Assembly (NCBI GenBank): GCA_009779895.1
Contig: WRBB01000009.1
Location: forward strand, 1-64,000
Source of the DNA: Lachnospiraceae bacterium
Lineage (GTDB): Bacteria; Bacillota; Clostridia; Lachnospirales; Lachnospiraceae
Direction of reading: 5' to 3'
Length of the DNA stretch: 64,000 nucleotides
Made by a program: the position numbers and the translations under genes. The notes under the pieces are model-generated. The model saw nothing but the letters and a program-made list of their open reading frames with translations, was not told the origin of the DNA and made no database searches. Every line of letters starts with the position of its first letter. Position 1 is the first letter of the stretch. Below, piece by piece: positions 52,065 through 62,432 of the stretch.

Positions 52065-54713
52065 TTAACCGTGAATCACTGTATCACCTGATTTGCTATT
52101 AATCGCAGCTTGTGCCGCTGATAAAATCGCAATCGGTACACGGAATGGGGAACAAGACACATAGTCTAATCCCAATGTATGACAGTACGCAACAGAGGAT
52201 GGATCACCACCGTGCTCACCACAAATACCTACATGTAATGCCGGATTGGCAGGTTTCCCTTTGTTAATTGCCATTTCCATCAGAGCACCTACACCAACTT
52301 GATCCAATTTTACGAAAGGATCACTTTCAAAAATCTTTGTCTCATAATAAGCATCCAAGAATTTTGCCGCATCATCGCGAGAGAAACCATATGTCATCTG
52401 TGTTAAGTCATTTGTACCAAAGCAGAAAAAGTCCGCATCTTTGGCAATGACATCGGCTGTAATACAAGCTCTTGGAATCTCAATCATGGTACCTACTTCA
52501 TATTTCAAATCAGAACCTGCTGCTGCAATTTCTGCATCAGCCGCTTCTACAACAACTTTTTTCACAAAATTAAATTCATTTAACTCGGAAATCAATGGAA
52601 TCATAATCTCAGGCACAACGTTCCAATCCGGATGTGCTTTTTGTGTCTGAATCGCCGCACGAATCACAGCCTTTGTTTGCATCTCTGCAATCTCAGGATA
52701 TGTAACAGCCAAACGGCAACCTCTATGACCCATCATTGGGTTAAACTCATGTAAAGATTCAATCAAAGTATGAATCTGCTCTACGGTTTTTCCTTGCGCA
52801 TCTGCTAATTTCTTGATGTCAGCAGCTTCCGTCGGAACAAACTCATGCAATGGAGGATCCAAGAAACGAATGGTAACCGGGTTACCTTCCAACGCTTCAT
52901 ACAATGCTTCAAAGTCAGCTTGTTGAATCGGTAAAATTTTATCCAAAGCAACTTTTCTTTCTTCTACGGTATCCGCACAAATCATCTCTCTAAATGCACC
53001 AATTCTATCCGGTTCGAAGAACATATGCTCTGTACGACAAAGACCGATCCCCTCTGCACCAAGCTCACGTGCTTTTTTTGCATCATCCGGTGTATCCGCA
53101 TTTGTTCTAACTTTCATGGTTCTAAATTTATTGGCCCACTCCATAATTCTAGCAAACTCACCGGCAACTTTTGCCTCTACCGTCGGCATCAAACCACCAT
53201 AGATACAACCTGTAGAACCATCCAGAGAAATCTCGTCTCCCTCGCAGAATGTTTGACCTGCAAGTGTAAAGCGTCTATTTGCTTCGTCCATGGCAATTTC
53301 TGTACAACCGGACACACAGCATGTACCCATACCACGCGCAACAACCGCTGCATGTGATGTCATACCACCACGCACCGTCAAAATACCTTTGGCCGCTTTC
53401 ATACCGGCAATATCTTCCGGTGAAGTTTCCATACGAACCAAAATAACCGTTTCACCTCTTGCTGCCCACTCTTCTGCCGCTTCTGCAGAAAATACAGCCT
53501 TACCACAAGCAGCACCCGGTGATGCGGGAAGTGCTTTGCCCAAAGGTGTTGCCGCAGCCAATGCCGTAGCGTCAAATTGCGGATGCAACAATGTATCTAA
53601 GTTTCTCGGCTCGATCATAGAAACCGCTTTTTCTTCCGTAATCATGCCTTCATCTACCAAATCACAAGCAATCTTAAGTGCCGCTTGTGCCGTTCGCTTA
53701 CCATTGCGTGTTTGAAGAATATACAATTTTTCATCTTCAATGGTAAATTCCATATCTTGCATATCACGATAATGCTTTTCAAGTTTTGTAGAAAGTGTCA
53801 TAAACTCGTCATACACTTTTGGCATCACTTTTTTCAATTCAGCAATTTCAAGCGGTGTACGAATACCTGCTACAACATCTTCCCCTTGTGCATTAAACAA
53901 TACTTCACCAAGCAATTCTTTTTCGCCTGTACCCGGATCACGTGTAAAAGCAACACCGGAGCCGGATGTATCACCAAGGTTACCAAATACCATGGCTTGT
54001 ACATTTACAGCCGTACCCCAAGAATAAGGGATGTCATTGTCACGGCGGTAGATATTTGCACGTGGATTATCCCAAGAACGGAATACCGCATTGATGGCAC
54101 CCATCAACTGTACTTTGGGATCCGATGGGAAATCAGAACCAATCATCGCTTTGTATTCCGCTTTGTAGCTGATTGCAAGCTCTTTTAAATCTTCCCATGT
54201 CAATTCTGTATCTTCAACAACACCTTTTTTTTCTTTCATTTCGTCGATTAGTTCTTCAAAATATTTCTTACCGACTTCCATAACCACGTCAGAATACATT
54301 TGGATAAATCTTCTGTAGCAATCCCATGCCCAACGGGGATTTCCGGACTTTTTCGCCATAACTTCAACAACTTCGTCATTCAAACCTAAGTTCAAAACTG
54401 TATCCATCATACCCGGCATAGATGCACGAGAACCGGAACGAACCGCAACCAACAGCGGATTGTCATAATCTCCGAACTTCTTGCCTGTCACTTCTTCCAT
54501 TTTAACAATTGCATCCATGATCTGACCTTGTACTTCATCATTGATCACTTTTCCGTCGTCATAATACTGCGTACAAGCTTCTGTGCTCACGATAAACCCT
54601 TGTGGTACCGGTAAACCTAAGTTTGTCATCTCCGCTAAGTTGGCGCCTTTTCCACCAAGTAAATTTCTCATGGTCGCATCGCCCTCGGTAAACATATAAA
54701 CCCATTTTGCCAT
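52065..54713 (-). CDS. ppdK: Pyruvate, phosphate dikinase
   Basis: This 882-residue enzyme interconverts pyruvate, ATP and phosphate with PEP, AMP and pyrophosphate, and serves glycolysis in many anaerobic Clostridia. The N-terminal ATP-grasp part holds LGGKGANLAEM and TRDPGTGEKELLGE. The swivelling domain holds the phosphorylated histidine in GGMTSHAAVVARGMG. The C-terminal PEP/pyruvate barrel holds FCFGTNDLTQMTYGFSRDD and the cysteine in GICGEHGGDP. GGAGG precedes the ATG by about ten bases. It has its own promoter and no operon partner on either side. Confidence 0.97.
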   Translation of the reverse strand: MAKWVYMFTEGDATMRNLLGGKGANLAEMTNLGLPVPQGFIVSTEACTQYYDDGKVINDEVQGQIMDAIVKMEEVTGKKFGDYDNPLLVAVRSGSRASMPGMMDTVLNLGLNDEVVEVMAKKSGNPRWAWDCYRRFIQMYSDVVMEVGKKYFEELIDEMKEKKGVVEDTELTWEDLKELAISYKAEYKAMIGSDFPSDPKVQLMGAINAVFRSWDNPRANIYRRDNDIPYSWGTAVNVQAMVFGNLGDTSGSGVAFTRDPGTGEKELLGEVLFNAQGEDVVAGIRTPLEIAELKKVMPKVYDEFMTLSTKLEKHYRDMQDMEFTIEDEKLYILQTRNGKRTAQAALKIACDLVDEGMITEEKAVSMIEPRNLDTLLHPQFDATALAAATPLGKALPASPGAACGKAVFSAEAAEEWAARGETVILVRMETSPEDIAGMKAAKGILTVRGGMTSHAAVVARGMGTCCVSGCTEIAMDEANRRFTLAGQTFCEGDEISLDGSTGCIYGGLMPTVEAKVAGEFARIMEWANKFRTMKVRTNADTPDDAKKARELGAEGIGLCRTEHMFFEPDRIGAFREMICADTVEERKVALDKILPIQQADFEALYEALEGNPVTIRFLDPPLHEFVPTEAADIKKLADAQGKTVEQIHTLIESLHEFNPMMGHRGCRLAVTYPEIAEMQTKAVIRAAIQTQKAHPDWNVVPEIMIPLISELNEFNFVKKVVVEAADAEIAAAGSDLKYEVGTMIEIPRACITADVIAKDADFFCFGTNDLTQMTYGFSRDDAAKFLDAYYETKIFESDPFVKLDQVGVGALMEMAINKGKPANPALHVGICGEHGGDPSSVAYCHTLGLDYVSCSPFRVPIAILSAAQAAINSKSGDTVIHG

Positions 54714-54767
54714 GTTCTAAGAACCTCCTAAGATAATAGAATAATGTAACAATAAATGTGTATAATT

Positions 54768-54788
54768 GGCTTTCACCTACCGAAAGCC
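54768..54788 (-). promoter_or_regulatory. 5'-terminal hairpin of the ppdK mRNA
   Basis: GGCTTTC and GAAAGCC pair around a 7-nt loop, within a base or two of the predicted transcription start. Such 5' stem-loops commonly stabilise mRNA; no terminator T-run follows. Confidence 0.5.
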
Positions 54789-54797
54789 ACCGTTCAT

Positions 54798-54826
54798 ATT
54801 TTAAGGCTTTTACGTCCTTACGTCAA
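54798..54826 (-). promoter_or_regulatory. Sigma-70-type promoter of ppdK
   Basis: On the minus strand TTGACG (54821-54826) and TAAAAT (54798-54803) are separated by exactly 17 bp, each one mismatch from consensus. Start near 54790 gives a leader of about 75 nt. Confidence 0.8.
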
Positions 54827-54874
54827 GCCATTTGAACCCTTATGTTGAATTTTCATAATTAATTCACAAACTCT

Positions 54875-56242
54875 TTATTTCATATCTTGTAAAAATGCCA
54901 TATATCCTCTGTAAGCCTCATAAATATCCGCCTTGCTGCTAATTTCATAAGGTGCATGCATATTCAACACACAAACCCCACCATCTATGACTTCCATACC
55001 ATACTGAGCCAAAATATAAGCAATGGTACCACCGCCGCCGGCATCTACCTTGCCCATCTCACTCATCTGAAAGGTGATTTCATTGTCTGCAAATACCTTA
55101 CGGATGCGGGCGATATACTCTGCATTGGCGTCATTGGAACTGACTTTTCCTCTTGCCCCCGTATGTTTTTTCAAAACCAAACCCTTACCCAAAAAAGCGG
55201 CTGCCTTTGGTGCATACACCTCTTTGTAAAGCGGATCAAACCCGGCTGCCACATCGGAGGAAATCATCGTAGAATTTGCCAGAGCACGGCGTAAATGCAA
55301 TTCCGAATAATTGCCTAACTTATCCATCAGCTCTGCCACCATATTTTCAAAAAAACGAGAATGCATACCCGTAGAACCAAGGCTGCCAATCTCTTCCTTG
55401 TCTACCAAAATACAGCAGGCTGTTCGAGTCATATCAGCTGCATCAAATATCGCACGCAAAGAAGTATAAGCGCAAACCCTATCATCCTGACCATAAGCCA
55501 TAATCATACTACGATCCAGCCCACATTCACGCGCCTTCCCTGCCGGCACAATTTCCAACTCTGCTGACTGCAAATCTTCCAATTCAAAATCATAGGTATC
55601 TTTTAAAATCTGCGCAATCTGTTTGGCAACGGCATCCTTTTCTTCCTCTTTCAAAGGCTTGCTACCAATGAGTAAATCCAGATTTTCACCCTCAATCACT
55701 ACATTTGCTTTTTTATCCAATTGCTTTGCAGATAAATGAATCAATAAATCCGTAATCACAAATACGGGATCCGAATCATTTTCCCCAATTGAAATCGCAA
55801 CCTTTGTGCCATCCTTTCGCACCACTACACCATGCAGAGCCAACGGAATGGTCACCCACTGGTATTTTTTGATGCCACCATAATAGTGTGTATCAAAATA
55901 AGCCAATTCATTGTCCTCATACAAGGGATTCTGTTTTAAATCAATCCGCGGTGAATCAATATGGGCACCTAGCAAGTTCATGCCCGCCGCAAAATCATCA
56001 CTTCCAATACGAAACAAAGCCACTGCCTTTTCCATATGGGTGGCATAAACCTTATCTCCGGCTTTTAAACGATCCACTTCAGTCAAATCACGGTATCCTT
56101 GCGCCTTGGCTTGTTGTACAATTTCTGTTACACACTCACGCTCGGTTTTTCCGGCATCCAAAAACATACGATAAGCGGTGTTGAATTCTTCCAGTTCATT
56201 TCGTTGGGTGTCTGTATAGATATCCCATAGGTTTTTCTTCAT
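54875..56242 (-). CDS. M18-family zinc aminopeptidase
   Basis: This 455-residue cytosolic aminopeptidase belongs to the M18 (aminopeptidase I) family, which forms large tetrahedral shells and removes N-terminal residues from peptides. Metal and catalytic segments are GAHIDSPRIDLKQNPLYE, YGQDDRVCAYTSL, VDKEEIGSLGSTGMHSRF and DANAEYIAR, with the final histidine in VCVLNMHAPYEISSK. AGAGGG lies about ten bases before the ATG. It follows glyS by 18 bp on the same strand and is probably cotranscribed. Two related Clostridia genes (apeA, apeB) cannot be told apart here. Confidence 0.93.
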   Translation of the reverse strand: MKKNLWDIYTDTQRNELEEFNTAYRMFLDAGKTERECVTEIVQQAKAQGYRDLTEVDRLKAGDKVYATHMEKAVALFRIGSDDFAAGMNLLGAHIDSPRIDLKQNPLYEDNELAYFDTHYYGGIKKYQWVTIPLALHGVVVRKDGTKVAISIGENDSDPVFVITDLLIHLSAKQLDKKANVVIEGENLDLLIGSKPLKEEEKDAVAKQIAQILKDTYDFELEDLQSAELEIVPAGKARECGLDRSMIMAYGQDDRVCAYTSLRAIFDAADMTRTACCILVDKEEIGSLGSTGMHSRFFENMVAELMDKLGNYSELHLRRALANSTMISSDVAAGFDPLYKEVYAPKAAAFLGKGLVLKKHTGARGKVSSNDANAEYIARIRKVFADNEITFQMSEMGKVDAGGGGTIAYILAQYGMEVIDGGVCVLNMHAPYEISSKADIYEAYRGYMAFLQDMK

Positions 56243-56260
56243 TATGAAATTTCCCTCTTT

Positions 56261-57652
56261 CTACCATGCAAATTTTTCTTCCAAATACCCTTTTAAGTCC
56301 GCTATCTGAATCCGCTCTTGCTCCATACTATCTCTCTCACGTACCGTCACCGCAGCATCTTCTTCCGACTCAAAGTCATAGGTTATACAATAGGGTGTTC
56401 CTATCTCATCTTGGCGACGGTATCTCTTGCCGATATTTCCTCTATCATCGTATTCACAGTTGTAATATTTTGATAGTTCCCGGTAAATTTTTTCCGCACC
56501 CTCATTTAATTTTTTAGAAAGAGGTAATATCGCGACCTTTACAGGGGCAATCATCGGATGGAAACGCAATACAGTACGTTTATCACCGCCCTCTAAAACT
56601 TCTTCATCATAAGCATTGCAAAGAAACGCCAAGGCCATACGGTCCGCCCCCAATGACGGTTCAATCACATAAGGAATGTATTTTTCCTTTTTTTCATCAT
56701 CAAAATAACTCATATCCTGTCCGGAAATATTTTGATGTTGGGTTAAATCAAAGTCGGTACGATTGGCAATGCCCCAAAGTTCTTCATGCCCAAAGGGGAA
56801 AGAAAATTTGATATCGGTCGTTCCTTTGGAATAGTGAGAAAGTTTCTCTTTTGGATGGTCATAAGCACTGATTTCATCCTCTTTGATACCAAGGGATAAT
56901 AACCAATCAAAACAAAATTGCTTCCAATATGCAAACCACTCCATGTCCGTTCCCGGTGCACAAAAAAATTCTAACTCCAACTGCTCAAACTCCAAGGTCC
57001 GAAAGGTGAAGTTGCCGGGGGTGATTTCATTTCGAAACGCCTTACCCACCTGACCAATGCCAAATGGAATTTTTTTCCTGGACGTTCTTTGCACATTTTT
57101 AAAATTAACAAAAATACCTTGCGCTGTCTCCGGCCGCAAGTAAACAGAACCGGAACCATCCTCCGTCACTCCAATCGAAGTTTCAAACATCAAATTAAAC
57201 GCTCTGGACTCTGTAAAATCGTGTGCACCGCATTTTGGACAGGCAATTTTTTGCTCACTGATATACGCATCCATTTCTTCGTTTGACCAACCATCCACAT
57301 CACTTTCAAATGCAATACCGTTTTTTGCCGCATAATCTTCTATCAGTTTATCTGAGCGGAAACGACCCTTACATTTTTTACAATCTGTTTTCGCATCACT
57401 AAAATTGGCTGTATGGCCGGAGGCTACCCAAGTTTGCGGATTCATTAAAATTGCACAATCCACTCCCACATTATAAGGGCTTTCCTGCACAAATTTTTGC
57501 CACCATGCTTGTTTGACATTATTTTTTAATGCAACACCTAAATTCCCATAATCCCAAGTGTTGGCAAGACCACCGTAAATCTCCGAACCGGGATAAACAA
57601 ACCCTCGAGATTTTGCCAGTGCTACAATTTTTTCCATGGTTTTTTCCGCCAT
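56261..57652 (-). CDS. glyS: Glycine--tRNA ligase (alpha2 type)
   Basis: This 463-residue class II synthetase is the single-chain dimeric form, not the alpha2-beta2 GlyQS form. Signatures are [23 protein letters not shown] at the N-terminus, a zinc-like cluster ([12 protein letters not shown] and CPKCGAHDF), motif 2 in [25 protein letters not shown] and motif 3 in [13 protein letters not shown]. The C-terminal anticodon-binding domain covers about 365-463. GAGGA before the ATG at 57652 favours that start over the in-frame ATG at 57667. No T-box leader is seen in the 104-bp gap to recO. Confidence 0.96.
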   Translation of the reverse strand: MAEKTMEKIVALAKSRGFVYPGSEIYGGLANTWDYGNLGVALKNNVKQAWWQKFVQESPYNVGVDCAILMNPQTWVASGHTANFSDAKTDCKKCKGRFRSDKLIEDYAAKNGIAFESDVDGWSNEEMDAYISEQKIACPKCGAHDFTESRAFNLMFETSIGVTEDGSGSVYLRPETAQGIFVNFKNVQRTSRKKIPFGIGQVGKAFRNEITPGNFTFRTLEFEQLELEFFCAPGTDMEWFAYWKQFCFDWLLSLGIKEDEISAYDHPKEKLSHYSKGTTDIKFSFPFGHEELWGIANRTDFDLTQHQNISGQDMSYFDDEKKEKYIPYVIEPSLGADRMALAFLCNAYDEEVLEGGDKRTVLRFHPMIAPVKVAILPLSKKLNEGAEKIYRELSKYYNCEYDDRGNIGKRYRRQDEIGTPYCITYDFESEEDAAVTVRERDSMEQERIQIADLKGYLEEKFAW

Positions 57653-57756
57653 CCTTTTATTCCTCACATTCTTCTTGAAATTTATACTATAATGTTTTAT
57701 ACGGATTGAATAACCCTATAAAACATCATAGCTTAGAGTTTATCATATAATCATTT

Positions 57757-58521
57757 TCAAGACAACAAAATCCCCTCTAAAATTTCCAAGCTTTTAAAGT
57801 TCTTATCCACATAAAACCATGCTATCTTTTTCATCACCAAACCTAGCTCTATCAATACTTCTTCGCTTACTTGAAACGTATACAAACTCATCACTTTTTC
57901 ACTAATAATAAATTGCATGGTATATAAAGTAGAGGGATGCAAACGAATCCTATCTGCCGAACTTTTGTCAAACTTCTCTACTTCCATACACGCTACACAA
58001 ATCAAACCACCACCTGCAACACTAAAATAATGCTCTCCCTCCTTGCTCCCACATTTTATACAAGAAAAAACATTTGGTGCCATGCCATGAATCGTCAATG
58101 ATTTTAATTCAAAAATATAACGTATCAATTCGTTTGATATCCGCTCATTAATTAAAGCCCGCAATGTCTGATATAATAGCTTCAATAATTCTCTCTCGTC
58201 ATTTTCCTCTTTCGCATAATAATCCGTCAGCTCTAAAAAATAAAAACCATAGTATGCACCCATCAAATCATTGCGCAAATCCTCAAAATAATGGTTGATT
58301 TTAACCGACTTCACCGTGTAAGAAGAACGGCCTGCAAACAAAACAAAATCACCAAAAGAAAAGGGATGGATTAGCCCCACCAACGGACTGCTCGGTTTTC
58401 TGGCACCATTGGCAAATGCAGTAATCTTCCCCTTTTCTTTTGTGAGTATCACAACACGGCGGTCATACTCCTTTACAGGGCTTGTAGAAATAATAATACC
58501 CGTAACATTTATTTCATTCAC
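57757..58521 (-). CDS. recO: DNA repair protein RecO
   Basis: This 254-residue protein helps RecR load RecA at gaps. It has an N-terminal OB fold (about 1-80, GIIISTSPVKEYDRRVVILTKEKGKI) and a helical C-terminal domain. A zinc site is formed by CIKCGS (about 150) and CVAC (about 175). The start is a GTG at 58521 that shares one base with the era stop codon and lies nine bases after GAGGA. Coupling to era is common in Firmicutes. Confidence 0.94.
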   Translation of the reverse strand: MNEINVTGIIISTSPVKEYDRRVVILTKEKGKITAFANGARKPSSPLVGLIHPFSFGDFVLFAGRSSYTVKSVKINHYFEDLRNDLMGAYYGFYFLELTDYYAKEENDERELLKLLYQTLRALINERISNELIRYIFELKSLTIHGMAPNVFSCIKCGSKEGEHYFSVAGGGLICVACMEVEKFDKSSADRIRLHPSTLYTMQFIISEKVMSLYTFQVSEEVLIELGLVMKKIAWFYVDKNFKSLEILEGILLS

Positions 58522-59417
58522 TATGATTTTTCCTCATACCCAAAGTTTTTCAACATCAGATCCTTGTCACGCCAGTTCTTCTGTACTTTCACCCACAATT
58601 TTAAATTTACCTTACAACCCAGCAAGCGTTCTACTTCAAAACGCGCATTCGTACCAATTTTTTTGAGCATGCTCCCCTGCTTTCCTATAATGATACCCTT
58701 GTGGGAAGCCCGTTCACAAATAATAGTCGCATCAATATGCATCACCCGTCTCTCTTTTTTCATGCGATCAATCACAACCGCAACACCATGAGGGATTTCC
58801 TCTTCCAATACATGCAATGCTTTTTCCCGAATCAACTCGGCCACAATTTGACGCTCCGGTTGGTCCGTGATGGTATCCGCATCATAAAAAGCTTCTCCAT
58901 AAGGCATATACTTAAAAATCACCTGCAAAAGCTCCTCCGTATTATCCCCCTGCCTTGCAGAAATAGGAACAATATCCGCAAAATCAAAAACACGGCGATA
59001 GGTATCAATAAAAGCAAACACTTCATCCCGCGCCACCATATCAATTTTATTAATCACCAAAACAACAGGTACATCAGTTTTCTTTAGCTGCTCCATGATA
59101 TGTAACTCACCTGCTCCGATAAAATTAGAAGGCTCTACCAGCCACAAAATCAAGTCTACTTCATTGACCGTACGCTTTGCCACCTTTACCATATAATCGC
59201 CCAATTTATTTTTTGCTTTATGAATACCGGGCGTATCTATAAATACCACCTGTCCCGCATCTGTTGTCAATACCGTTTGAATGCGGTTGCGGGTGGTTTG
59301 GGGCTTATTGGAAGTAATAGCAATTTTCTGTCCAATCAAATGATTCATCAACGTAGATTTGCCCACATTGGGTCGCCCAATTAATGTTACAAAACCTACT
59401 TTATAACCCTTGCTCAT
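58521..59417 (-). CDS. era: GTPase Era
   Basis: This 298-residue GTPase assists assembly of the 30S ribosomal subunit. The G motifs are GRPNVGKS, DTPGIH and NKID, and residues about 205-285 form the KH RNA-binding domain (RASHKGIIIGKQGSMLKKIG). AAGGAGATTTTC before the ATG at 59417 fixes the start. An upstream in-frame ATG at 59459 lacks a ribosome binding site. It runs between the M16C peptidase and recO on the same strand. Confidence 0.97.
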   Translation of the reverse strand: MSKGYKVGFVTLIGRPNVGKSTLMNHLIGQKIAITSNKPQTTRNRIQTVLTTDAGQVVFIDTPGIHKAKNKLGDYMVKVAKRTVNEVDLILWLVEPSNFIGAGELHIMEQLKKTDVPVVLVINKIDMVARDEVFAFIDTYRRVFDFADIVPISARQGDNTEELLQVIFKYMPYGEAFYDADTITDQPERQIVAELIREKALHVLEEEIPHGVAVVIDRMKKERRVMHIDATIICERASHKGIIIGKQGSMLKKIGTNARFEVERLLGCKVNLKLWVKVQKNWRDKDLMLKNFGYEEKS

Positions 59418-59476
59418 GAAAATCTCCTTAATATTATGCACATGAGGATTCTTGTTCACTTATATAAAAGAATACG

Positions 59477-62404
59477 CTAAAACAAATATGTTACCTCATC
59501 AAACAATTCTTTTGCCTCTTCTATTTTTTCTTCACTTCCGATCACGCATAGTTGATCTGCCGCCAACACCGCTTCTACCACCGCCGCCATGGCACGCACA
59601 TCTTCTTGGGTCGCACGGATAATCTCTGTTCGCTCTTTTTGTATCATCTCCGCCGTAACCCGGTTCATATACAAATTCATAGAACGTTCTCCATTTGCCG
59701 AAGGATTCATCGGTCTATCCAAGTTGCTGAATGTACCGATAATGTATTTTACCATATCCCGCTCACTCACCGTAAAGTTTTTCAAATAATCAACAACACC
59801 CTCATACACCTCGTTTGTACGAGCTAAATGGGGGTCACGATAAGACATAAAATAAGATTTTCCTGTTTTCGCAAAATCGCTCATACAGCCATATGCACCG
59901 CCTTTTACACGCACATTTTGCCAGAGGTAATCATAACTTAAAATCACTTTTAATATCTGTAAAACACCATGATATGCTACGCCATGGTCAATAAAATTGC
60001 CCACTCTTGCCACATACTGTACCTTGGAAGAAGTTTTAAAACCCTCATTATGCTTTGCACATTGAACCGTACAGAATTTTTCATCCAAAGGTCCGTCCGG
60101 ATAAAGACTTTCTTTGAATTGTTTCACCTCTTCTTCTATGAAAGTCAAGCTTTCTTTCGGCGCAGTATAACCAATCAAAAGGTTTGCTGCAGTAAATAAC
60201 TTTCTTGCCAAATCTTGCAAATGTTTCATCAAGTTATCTTTATGCGCATCAAAATCTTCTTCTATTTCTTTGACCTTTTGATAAAAACCAATCCCATCTG
60301 TGTCATCTTTAAACTTTTCCGCAGGTGACGCATAAGACAATGCCCGAATCGCTGCCGCTATATGACCCGACGACTGAAAATACATTTGCAAACGTGATTT
60401 GAGCATGCTCAAAATCTCTTTTAAACGCTTTTCGTCATTGAATTTACTTTCCATCAAAATTTCTCGCATCATAGAAAGGAGCACATCCATTTTTGGGTAC
60501 AATGCCTTACCTTTTAACTCCAAAGTCGTGATATATTTTTTCTCTTTTACACGTGTCACATCAGAATAAAGCTCCAAGGAAGTGCCAATACCGCCTGTGT
60601 GTACATTAATTTCATTGTATAACTGTGCGTATGGATAATTATTTGTATCAATGATACCCAATACCGCCTGTAAAATTCCCACATAAACCAATTCCTCTTC
60701 CGGAATATGCCCCAAATCAAAGAGCATTGTAATATAACCAATGCCATTAGTTTCAATATCATGATGAACGACCTTTATACCTGCAATATTGATTTCCTCA
60801 TTGTAAATGGGCGCAATCACAGGAGAAATATCCGCTCGTGCCAAAACAGGAATCTTCTCCAAATCCTCCAATGACGTTTCCGCCTCTTGATAAGCTTCCA
60901 AACCTTGGGTTTTTTCCACCAGTCCGGCGATCTCTTTTTCGCTTAATGATTTTTTATAATTATTTAATGTCTCTTTTAATTCATTGTCCAAGCGAAGACT
61001 CTGACCTTTTTCCGGTACCACCACTACAATAGAACCATGCATATTGTCCAACAAATATGTTTGAATCAATTTCTCATAATAACCATCTGCAATCTTTCCT
61101 TTCAGAAATTCAAAGGTTTCCAAAAGCTCCAAGTGCATAAAAGGATGATTTTCATCATAAAGCCAACTATTGAATACATTTAATCCATGGATCAAACCCT
61201 TGGGATAACTGCCAAAATCAGCCTCTCGAAAACGAAATTCATAATAATTGATACCGGCTAAAATCGCCTTTTGATCCACACCTTTTTGCACAATATCTAC
61301 CAATGTATTTTCTATCACTTTCACAAATTCAGCCTTTTGCGCTTTATTTGCATGTTTGGCCACCACAGAAAAAACAGGCTGATAAACACCATCATCATAA
61401 GAGCCCAAAATGTCTTTGCCAATGCCCGCTTCAATCAAAGCCTTTTTCAAAGGTGCGCCCGGTGCAGACAGCAATGCATAATCCAAAATCATAAAAGCCC
61501 AGCACAACTCTTTTTCTAAACTGGTACCAATGACTTTATTATAAGATAAAAACGTATTATTTTCTTCTGATTCTTCTGCCGTAATGGAATAACGCTTCTC
61601 CCACTCTTTTATTTTATCAAAGGGTTTTTGATAAGTAATTTCAGAATCTATCTCCTTATACGCAAATTGACTCAAATAATGTTCATCCAGCCAAATCAAT
61701 TTTTCTACCATATCCATTTGGCCATAAAGGTAAATATAACTATTGGATGGATGATAATAATTTCTATGGAAATCCAAAAACTGTGCATAAGTCAAATCCG
61801 GAATATTTTCAGGATCTCCGCCCGACTCGTTGGAATATTGATTATCCGGAAAAAGGGAATTGAGAATCATTCTATCCAAAACACCCTCCGGAGAAGAAAA
61901 TGCACCTTTCATTTCATTATAAACCACTCCATTATACGTCAACGCATCCTCCGGATTTTCTAACTTATAACTCCAACCCTCTTGGCAAAAAATCTCTTCA
62001 TATTTATAAATATTGGGATAAAACACCGCATCCATATAAACATGCATCAGATTTTGAAAATCTTTGTCGTTGCAACTGGCAACCGGATACAAGGTTTTGT
62101 CCGGATAGGTCATGGCATTTAAAAAAGTATTCAAAGAACCCTTAACCAGCTCCACAAATGGGTCTTTCAAAGGAAAATCACGGGAACCGCATAAAACCGA
62201 ATGTTCCATAATATGAGGTAGGCCTGTACTGTCCGTAGGAGGCGTGCGAAAACCAATGGTAAACACCTTGTTTGTATCATCATTTTCCATAAGTAAAATA
62301 CGTGCCCCACTTTTTTTATGCTTTAATAATGTTCCTCTTGCATGTATATCAGACAGTTCTTTTTGTTCAACCAGCTCAAATGCTTTTAACTCTTTTAACG
62401 TCAT
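59477..62404 (-). CDS. M16C-family zinc metallopeptidase (presequence-protease-like)
   Basis: This 975-residue peptidase has the inverted zinc motif HIMEH at residues 64-68 with the distal glutamate in the YNEMKGAFSSPEG region. It contains the four-lobe M16C arrangement: two N-terminal halves, an M16C-associated linker, then two C-terminal halves. Relatives degrade short unstructured peptides inside a closed chamber. GAGGG eight bases before 62404 supports that ATG. A GTG at 62413 would sit on the ribosome binding site. It follows glpK by 28 bp and precedes era by 59 bp. Confidence 0.94.
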   Translation of the reverse strand: MTLKELKAFELVEQKELSDIHARGTLLKHKKSGARILLMENDDTNKVFTIGFRTPPTDSTGLPHIMEHSVLCGSRDFPLKDPFVELVKGSLNTFLNAMTYPDKTLYPVASCNDKDFQNLMHVYMDAVFYPNIYKYEEIFCQEGWSYKLENPEDALTYNGVVYNEMKGAFSSPEGVLDRMILNSLFPDNQYSNESGGDPENIPDLTYAQFLDFHRNYYHPSNSYIYLYGQMDMVEKLIWLDEHYLSQFAYKEIDSEITYQKPFDKIKEWEKRYSITAEESEENNTFLSYNKVIGTSLEKELCWAFMILDYALLSAPGAPLKKALIEAGIGKDILGSYDDGVYQPVFSVVAKHANKAQKAEFVKVIENTLVDIVQKGVDQKAILAGINYYEFRFREADFGSYPKGLIHGLNVFNSWLYDENHPFMHLELLETFEFLKGKIADGYYEKLIQTYLLDNMHGSIVVVVPEKGQSLRLDNELKETLNNYKKSLSEKEIAGLVEKTQGLEAYQEAETSLEDLEKIPVLARADISPVIAPIYNEEINIAGIKVVHHDIETNGIGYITMLFDLGHIPEEELVYVGILQAVLGIIDTNNYPYAQLYNEINVHTGGIGTSLELYSDVTRVKEKKYITTLELKGKALYPKMDVLLSMMREILMESKFNDEKRLKEILSMLKSRLQMYFQSSGHIAAAIRALSYASPAEKFKDDTDGIGFYQKVKEIEEDFDAHKDNLMKHLQDLARKLFTAANLLIGYTAPKESLTFIEEEVKQFKESLYPDGPLDEKFCTVQCAKHNEGFKTSSKVQYVARVGNFIDHGVAYHGVLQILKVILSYDYLWQNVRVKGGAYGCMSDFAKTGKSYFMSYRDPHLARTNEVYEGVVDYLKNFTVSERDMVKYIIGTFSNLDRPMNPSANGERSMNLYMNRVTAEMIQKERTEIIRATQEDVRAMAAVVEAVLAADQLCVIGSEEKIEEAKELFDEVTYLF

Positions 62405-62432
62405 TTGCGTCACCCTCTTTTCATTTTATTTT

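Noticed and set aside
57653..57756. T-box leaders for glyS, and likewise pheS, hisS, aspS and the ilv genes
   Set aside because: Upstream gaps are too short and no T-box core or specifier hairpin was seen.
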